A stretch of 32,915 nt of DNA, from positions 1 to 32,915 of the forward strand of contig MPUH01000827.1 in NCBI GenBank assembly GCA_001970955.1, given 5' to 3'. Positions 27,409-32,915 of the stretch are shown piece after piece. Made by a program: the position numbers and the translations under genes. The notes below the pieces were generated by a model. It saw only the letters and a program-made list of their open reading frames with translations, ran no database searches and was not told the DNA's origin. Within the stretch, counting starts at the first letter, position 1; each line of letters begins with the position of its first letter. Source of the stretch: Stentor coeruleus. Taxonomy: Eukaryota > Ciliophora > Heterotrichea > Heterotrichida > Stentoridae.

Positions 27409-28416
27409 CTAAAAAATTGCACAAGTCCTTTTTTTCTTGCGCTCATACAGCTGTTCATCATTTTTTCTATGTCCCGGGCTCATTGGATCTGTTTTTTTCT
27501 CCTCATCCCTCACAGGTCGAACTGGTCTCAGATAGTTCATAAGTGACCAGTCATAAACATGATCAGCCTCAAAGTTCTCATTAATAAACAAATCCTTAAA
27601 TAATCTTTTCAAATACCCATAATCAGGTTTTTCATCGAATTTCAAGCTTTTACAATACGTCAAAAACACTTTAAACTCATCAGGAAACCCTCTACACAAA
27701 TCATCAGGACTAATACTAGCTTTTTTATCCATAATGATCCTATACTTATCCAATCTATTTTGTGCTGTTATACCTTGCCAAGGTAAATTCCCTCTATTCA
27801 AATACATTAGTACATATGCAATACATTCTAAATCATCTCTACGACTTTGTTCAATACCAATATGCGTATTTAAAGATGCATAACGAGCAGTGCCAGTCAA
27901 ATGTTTTCCATCTTTATATGGGATATGAATATGAGTCTTACTATCTCTATATCTTTTTGATAGACCAAAATCTATAAGATAAAGAAGACTACTACGTTTA
28001 CCAAGACCTATAAGGAAATTTTCAGGTTTTATATCTCTATGGATGAATCCTTTTGTGTGAATATATTCGATTCTACTGATCATTTGGTCTGCTAGCATCA
28101 ATACTGTTTTCAAACAAAATTTTCGGTTGCATAAGGAAAAAAGGTCTTCTAAACTTGGACCTAATAAATCAATTATCATTACTGCATGATTACCTTCAAT
28201 ACCTGCCCAACGGACTGATGGAATACCTGCTGCTCCGTGGAGAGTTTTTAGAAGCTTGGATTCGTAGATTAGTTGAGGATGGCGTGATGATAATTTTTCT
28301 GCTTTTAATGCAAACTCTTCTCCGTTTGAAATTGAAGCTAGGTATACTTCTCCGAATGTACCTGATGCAATTTTCTTTTTCACTTGGTACTTGCCTGCTA
28401 TCTTACTGTTGAGCAT
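27409..28416 (-). CDS. Casein kinase 1 with C-terminal CaaX box
   Basis: Predicted active Ser/Thr kinase of the CK1 family, 335 residues. The Gly loop ([12 protein letters not shown]) is followed by Lys38 (FALKAE), Glu52, a catalytic loop HRDIKPENF (Asp128) and DFG (Asp149). CK1 hallmarks are [10 protein letters not shown] (84-93) and [25 protein letters not shown] (173-197, in place of the APE region). The kinase domain ends at about 295. The short tail is charged and ends KKKRTCAIF, a Cys-a-a-X box with a basic run, so prenylation and membrane anchoring are likely. Most CK1s use other tails or palmitoylation. CK1 is multi-copy in ciliates, so a specific role is not assigned. Confidence 0.93.
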   Translation of the reverse strand: MLNSKIAGKYQVKKKIASGTFGEVYLASISNGEEFALKAEKLSSRHPQLIYESKLLKTLHGAAGIPSVRWAGIEGNHAVMIIDLLGPSLEDLFSLCNRKFCLKTVLMLADQMISRIEYIHTKGFIHRDIKPENFLIGLGKRSSLLYLIDFGLSKRYRDSKTHIHIPYKDGKHLTGTARYASLNTHIGIEQSRRDDLECIAYVLMYLNRGNLPWQGITAQNRLDKYRIIMDKKASISPDDLCRGFPDEFKVFLTYCKSLKFDEKPDYGYLKRLFKDLFINENFEADHVYDWSLMNYLRPVRPVRDEEKKTDPMSPGHRKNDEQLYERKKKRTCAIF

Positions 28417-29060
28417 TGATTTTATTTATTAAAAGTCATTGTTAGGGGTTTTTTTGGAAGGATTTAGATAGATTTTTAAGATTTCTGTGTATAAGGTGAG
28501 GGTTTGTTGATGGATGCTGTTGTGGTAGGAGTACTAGGGAAGAGTTTTTTATAAGGGAATGATTAGGAGAGAAAATGTATTAAATGATAAAAATATATGG
28601 TTATGTGCATTGAAAGTTGTAATATAAGTATATGAAGGAAATCAGAGAATTAAATGATAAAAAAAGTTATGTTTTTAAGGATAATTATTTGCAGGTTTAA
28701 AATGAAGATAAATGAGCAAGTAAAAGTTTTTATATCAAAAAACAATTCCCAAATAATTTTATAAAAAGCATCTAAATTATATTGTTGCAAAAATAAACTA
28801 TTATACCATATATAAAATCATAAACACATAAAAAATCATATCAAAATTATTCAATTTATAAATTAACAGCTTTTCCTAAATCCATCATGCTAAAAAAACC
28901 CTAAAATTTCCCAAAAAAAAATCCTTCATAAACACAAAATCTATAACTAAACCTTCTTCTTCCTATCATCATACATAAAATCCAAAACTCTTAAACTTAA
29001 CCATCTCAACTTTCTTATAAAAAAACCATCATAAATCCATATCATTAATATCATCTAAGA
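28417..29060. other. Intergenic region, 0.64 kb, no gene seen
   Basis: It lies between the CK1 start and the 3' end of the USP gene, both on the - strand. It is G-rich on + over 28440-28600 and C-rich over about 28870-29060, with AT-rich sequence between. No open frame or RNA gene was recognised. Confidence 0.6.
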
Positions 29061-31793
29061 TTACCAAGGGTTCTTTTCTACAATCCCATTATTTTTCTCC
29101 ACATCCCTAATCTCTTGTTCAATCATCCCAGATTTCTCAGCACATCTCCTAACTAGCCAAACCCAAGGCCAAATAAAACTTTCAGTATATTTTCTATAAA
29201 CTTTCCCATATTCCCAAGCAATAGTTGTCCTATGGTCCATCCACTCATGTATCACAATATTTTCATTAATGATTTTCTTTAGCACAGGGTCAATAATACT
29301 CGTATCAAAAGTTGGTAACGCAACCAAATTCTCAATACTACTCAAAATTCCTTCAAATTCCGCTTTAACATCAACATTATAATAATTTGGTAAGTATTTT
29401 TTCATATAAGCCACAGTGTTTTTAAGCCTGTTTTTAATAACAAAAACAAAATTCTGATCATCAATTGTACTTGTAACAAAAGCTAAATGTTTAGCCCATA
29501 CAATGCTTTGAATGATATCTTTATCATAAACACATCCATTTATAAAACTCGACATCCTTAACGCTATAACTTTACGACCTTCAAAAGCTGTAGCTAAATA
29601 CTCTTCATTTAAGTCAAAAGCTCGTTCTAATTGATGCATTATAGCTTGAAAAGCACTAATAAGGTCTTCAGAAGTTAGTTTTTCTAGTATATAAATACTG
29701 ATTTTTGCATTAAAATATTTGTATTTGAATTTTAAAGCTAGGTCATCTAAAGCTCGTTCTTCGAAATCTGTGAGATCTAAGCTTTTAGGTCCAAAAGAAT
29801 AATGACAAAAATTATTGTCGATTGTTTCATATAATAGTAAATCTTGTGTTAATTTTTTTAAATCTTTTGATATTGTTTCTTTAATACATGTATTTAAAAG
29901 TACCCATCTTGCTAAAGAATCATTTCTAGAACATCTTAAAAACATTGGGAAGTTTATAAGAGGCTTTTCGTTTAGTTCACTATCAGAAGTCCAGTTTATT
30001 AACATACTGAAACGATTGTCGTAAAGAACTTTTATACGGTCGGTAATTTGTTTGGCTTTAAAACGGTCGATTTCATCAAGGAATTTTTGGTTGTCTTCGA
30101 GAACTTTGGTTTTCACATCGTTTGGGATTATGGATGCGTAGTTTTCTAGCTTGTTTTCGGTTAGGTCTTTGAATACTCCTTGATTCTCGATGAACGGCTT
30201 GTATATGTAGATTAAGCAGTAGGCTGAAGCTTCGCCACTTCCCCCTACTGAGTTGGCCATGACTTCTTCGAGAGTTACGACTTTGATAAATGTATCACTG
30301 TATTTTTTCCATATCTTCTCTTCAATATCAAAAATATAAGCATAATAATGTCCAGTCTCAGCCCTCCCTTCATGCACCAAAATCGTATGTAGTTTATATT
30401 CATACATCTTCAGCTCAGGCTTATCATGAAGTTGTTCCAATTCCTGTTCTAACTGAATAATTTGATTCATAATCTGATTCCTCTGTTTCTTAATAACATC
30501 TTTATAATAATCCAAAATCTCACTAGTAGCCAGCCATTGAGAATCCGTACTTTTCGGTAAATCAAACTGTGACTCTTCATTCGAAGCAATAATCGAATAT
30601 TCTTGATTATCCATAAACGCATTAGTTGAATCCAATATATCAATAATACTAATCCCAGAACCCTGATAATTCTCAATAGCTTTAAGCTGACTTTCTAATT
30701 TCTCAATTTCAGACTTTATCCCAAAAAGTTTATCTTTTATCTTCAAATAAATATGCTTATTTTTCAAAATAAACCTATCCCCATATAACTGTAAAGGAAA
30801 CACAAAAGGTGAGTTTATTTTAACACTTTGTTTAGCTTTTGGATCATATCTCACCCTTTGTATTTGAAAAAGTAAAATTCCAGGGAGTTTTTCTGGCCAT
30901 ATTTCCTGTAAAGCAAAAGTTTTATGACCACTAGGTGTTGTAAATTCTTCTATATAATTTCTATAAGCGTTATCCCAAGCACGATATAATTCTTTTTGGT
31001 CTACATCTAGACTGAGTTGGCCGAATATTGTCGTGTTGTTAAAAGTTAAATTTTCTCCATCAGGTTCTTTAGCTGTGACGAATTCATGTTGTTTTGCATA
31101 GAATAACTGTGAGACAATATTAGATTCTAGTTTACTTTCATCTAGGACTTCAGGGATTTCATCGATATTTTCTATTTGTGTGACGATTTTTAGACCTTCT
31201 TCAATCCTAGCGACTAGGTTCATATTGAACTCGCCAACATCTTTTTGTTCTCCGATGACAATTTTGTTCCCTGAGTCATCGACAAGACAGTCTAAAACAT
31301 TACCTGGGTCGATGTATTTTTTATTTCCTAAGATCATAGAAGCGAATAAAAACTGGAGTTCTTGGATCAGACGGATACTGGCTAATTGAACTGGGCTGAG
31401 AATGGTGTTTTTTTTAGGGTCAGCTCTGAAACTTAGTATTTCCTTGACAAACTTGGGGATATTAAAATAAGTTTGTACTAAAGAATTGAAGTAACAAGTA
31501 TTACCGATGTTTTTTAAGCCAACTGGAAGATTCTCAAATCTTAGTAAAGTTTCAGGATTGGCTATATCGTAAACAGCATAGTCAATATCGACTTCATTTA
31601 AAGAATTTTGGATCGCTTGAGCTAAATCGTCTATAGATGTCTTGGTTTGAAAGGATTTTATTTGAGATGGGATTAGCTCTTCAAGAGCTTTTTCTTTGGT
31701 TTTGTAGAGTTTTAATGCTCGTACAGCATGTTCGTGAGGGATTCCCATTTCGACTATTTCTTGGAGGACTTTTGGGTCGATATTATGGCTCAT
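29061..31793 (-). CDS. USP25/28-like ubiquitin-specific protease
   Basis: Predicted deubiquitinase (peptidase C19), 910 residues. An N-terminal UBA-like segment (about 5-42, EIVEMGIPHEHAVRAL) and a ubiquitin-interacting-motif-like helix (about 54-67, DDLAQAIQNSLNE) precede the catalytic domain. The Cys box is GLKNIGNTCYFNSLVQ with Cys100. The His box is GHYYAYIFD with His482, and the third residue of the triad is probably Asp500. Between the boxes a long helical insertion (about 330-460) breaks the catalytic domain, as in USP25 and USP28, where it drives oligomerisation. Residues 530-910 are helical and end in a PWVWLVRRCAEKSGMIE stretch. The N-terminal order UBA, UIM, USP plus insertion makes the USP25/28 relation likely. 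All catalytic residues are present. Confidence 0.92.
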   Translation of the reverse strand: MSHNIDPKVLQEIVEMGIPHEHAVRALKLYKTKEKALEELIPSQIKSFQTKTSIDDLAQAIQNSLNEVDIDYAVYDIANPETLLRFENLPVGLKNIGNTCYFNSLVQTYFNIPKFVKEILSFRADPKKNTILSPVQLASIRLIQELQFLFASMILGNKKYIDPGNVLDCLVDDSGNKIVIGEQKDVGEFNMNLVARIEEGLKIVTQIENIDEIPEVLDESKLESNIVSQLFYAKQHEFVTAKEPDGENLTFNNTTIFGQLSLDVDQKELYRAWDNAYRNYIEEFTTPSGHKTFALQEIWPEKLPGILLFQIQRVRYDPKAKQSVKINSPFVFPLQLYGDRFILKNKHIYLKIKDKLFGIKSEIEKLESQLKAIENYQGSGISIIDILDSTNAFMDNQEYSIIASNEESQFDLPKSTDSQWLATSEILDYYKDVIKKQRNQIMNQIIQLEQELEQLHDKPELKMYEYKLHTILVHEGRAETGHYYAYIFDIEEKIWKKYSDTFIKVVTLEEVMANSVGGSGEASAYCLIYIYKPFIENQGVFKDLTENKLENYASIIPNDVKTKVLEDNQKFLDEIDRFKAKQITDRIKVLYDNRFSMLINWTSDSELNEKPLINFPMFLRCSRNDSLARWVLLNTCIKETISKDLKKLTQDLLLYETIDNNFCHYSFGPKSLDLTDFEERALDDLALKFKYKYFNAKISIYILEKLTSEDLISAFQAIMHQLERAFDLNEEYLATAFEGRKVIALRMSSFINGCVYDKDIIQSIVWAKHLAFVTSTIDDQNFVFVIKNRLKNTVAYMKKYLPNYYNVDVKAEFEGILSSIENLVALPTFDTSIIDPVLKKIINENIVIHEWMDHRTTIAWEYGKVYRKYTESFIWPWVWLVRRCAEKSGMIEQEIRDVEKNNGIVEKNPW

Positions 31794-32551
31794 TATAAGG
31801 AGAATATATAGATTATGGAAAAAATAAGGAGAATGTTTTTGAGAATTGTGGGTTTATAGGGTAAATTAGTGATTTTATGATGGATGATAGGATTAGATAG
31901 AAGTGAGGAGTTTTTAGAGAGGAATTTGTAATGATATAATTGGGATTTATGGATTTTAAATGTAGGCTTATAAGGAAAATACTGTATTTTGAGAGGGATT
32001 AAATAGAATTAGCATATGGTTTTTAAGATATTTTTATATAAATCTTTTTTTAGATTCTATCAATCTTTTTAGGGTATCTTATTTTTATGAAAATAATTTT
32101 ACTTGATCTATAAATAATAACTGTGCTTATATACAAGTTATCTTATAACCTTTACACTCAGCATTTAAAATTTAATATTTATTCTTGCATAAATCATCAA
32201 TACCCAGGCTGAAGCTATGCTATTTGAACCAACATCATCCAAATAGTTAAATCTTGAAACCATATAGCAAAACTACTATTTTTCCAATATCAAATTTCAA
32301 TTAAACCAAAGTTTTTCCTAGATTTATCTTATTAATATGTCCCAAATTTTTATTTTTCATGGTTTTTTCCGTCTTTTCAAATCCTCTTATCATTTTTATT
32401 CAGATTTGCCTAACTTATATAAAGGATTAATTTGATAAAAAAGAATTTATGATTTAGAATCTTTTTCTTGATATTGTATTTAAATAAAAATTGCTTTATC
32501 ACATTCTAGTTGTATCAAAACACAAAGAATTTTTTTTTCTATTCATATCTA
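31794..32551. other. Intergenic region, 0.76 kb, no gene seen
   Basis: Upstream of the USP gene. It is G-rich on + to about 32000 and C-rich over about 32150-32400. No open frame of note or RNA gene was recognised. Confidence 0.55.
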
Positions 32552-32915
32552 TCATAACCATAATTTCAATGTTTTGCAAAAGACTTGAGGCAGTAATTTC
32601 TTTCCATTTTCTTCTCGTATACTTTTTTTCTTTTTAAGTAGTTTTTTCTTTTCAAAATTTAATTTTTTTACACAAATTTCTTGTAATGTCTCTTCAGGAA
32701 CGAATTCTTGAAGTATATTTGAATAGAAACAGTTGGCGAAAGAACTATATTTACTAGTTTCATACTTAATAAAATATTTTTCAAAAATCAAGTGATATCT
32801 AAAAGTAAACCTCTTGTTCACTGCGTTTGTATATAATTTAGAAAAAATCAAGATATTTATATTTATAAAGATTAACAAGGGCTGGACAATAGTCAAGTGA
32901 TAATTCCTAACTAAT
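32552..32915 (-). CDS. Doubtful partial frame at the right edge
   Basis: The frame is open to the window edge, with no ATG inside the window. Its last 60 residues (NILQEFVPEETLQEIC, then a Lys-rich helix, then LLPQVFCKTLKLWL) look protein-like, while the upstream part is AT-driven. It ends at TGA, followed directly by an in-frame TAG. It would be the only gene here ending in TGA. It may be the last exon of a gene outside the window, or chance. The function is unknown. Confidence 0.25.
   Translation of the reverse strand, partial: LVRNYHLTIVQPLLIFININILIFSKLYTNAVNKRFTFRYHLIFEKYFIKYETSKYSSFANCFYSNILQEFVPEETLQEICVKKLNFEKKKLLKKKKSIREENGKKLLPQVFCKTLKLWL

Noticed and set aside
1..32915. CRISPR array, insertion sequence, tRNA or rRNA genes
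   Set aside because: No regular spacer-repeat series, transposase frame, tRNA arms or rRNA-like conserved GC-richer block was seen in the gene-free stretches. My search was by eye, so a tRNA could be missed; tRNAscan would decide.

Overview
The window looks like ciliate macronuclear DNA, most likely from a heterotrich close to Stentor. Four things support this. The DNA is very AT-rich and gene-dense, with spacers as small as 4, 11, 26 and 31 bp. Long reading frames end only at TAA or TAG, and TAA/TAG are never read through, so the Tetrahymena/Paramecium code is excluded. The only introns I can prove are exactly 15 nt (three, all fitting GTAANNAATANNNAG). The gene families (TTLL, EB1, MORN, PG-rich ciliary repeat, CDPK-like, CK1, SK-like K+ channel) are typical of ciliates. 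No TGA is needed as tryptophan, which fits Stentor (standard code) better than Blepharisma. The species call is inference.

Layout. 1-668: AT-rich flank with an assembly join. 669-6073: tight co-directional + strand cluster: coiled-coil protein with a 15-nt intron, SAC1-type phosphoinositide phosphatase, mitochondrial enoyl-CoA hydratase, TTLL tubulin ligase. 6557-7660: small unknown gene (+) facing a RING/TRAF-type zinc-finger gene (-). 8993-10344: compact EB1-like gene (+) facing a coiled-coil gene (-). 11078-15024: two - strand genes, a CBM20 protein with a possible glucan-dikinase-like tail and an SK-like K+ channel; the channel shares a 113-bp spacer with a + strand MORN gene (15138-17156). 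17161-19880: - strand pair, a CDPK-like predicted pseudokinase followed 11 bp later by an unknown gene. 19994-20467: PG-rich (SHIPPO-like) protein. 22022-26956: a coiled-coil gene broken only by two assembly joins, then a nine-TM protein whose transcript carries two 15-nt introns around a 6-nt microexon. 26986-31793: small two-TM gene, CK1 kinase ending in a CaaX box, USP25/28-like deubiquitinase, all on the - strand. The right edge holds a doubtful partial frame.

No operon logic or mobile element is evident. Several genes fit cortex and cilium biology (TTLL, EB1, PG-rich protein, MORN, coiled coils) and Ca2+/lipid signalling (SK-like channel, EF-hand pseudokinase, SAC1), but this is only the normal bias of ciliate gene content.

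Five single-N positions (188, 8399, 22987, 23149, 24222) are each flanked by near-identical copies of 48-149 bp. They are best read as unmerged contig ends, not biology. The most interesting biological points are the 6-nt microexon, the uniform phase-2 15-nt introns, the pseudokinase CDPK, the CBM20 protein with a His-less dikinase-like tail, a tandem duplication that spans one gene's stop and the next gene's start, and alternating GC-skew blocks.
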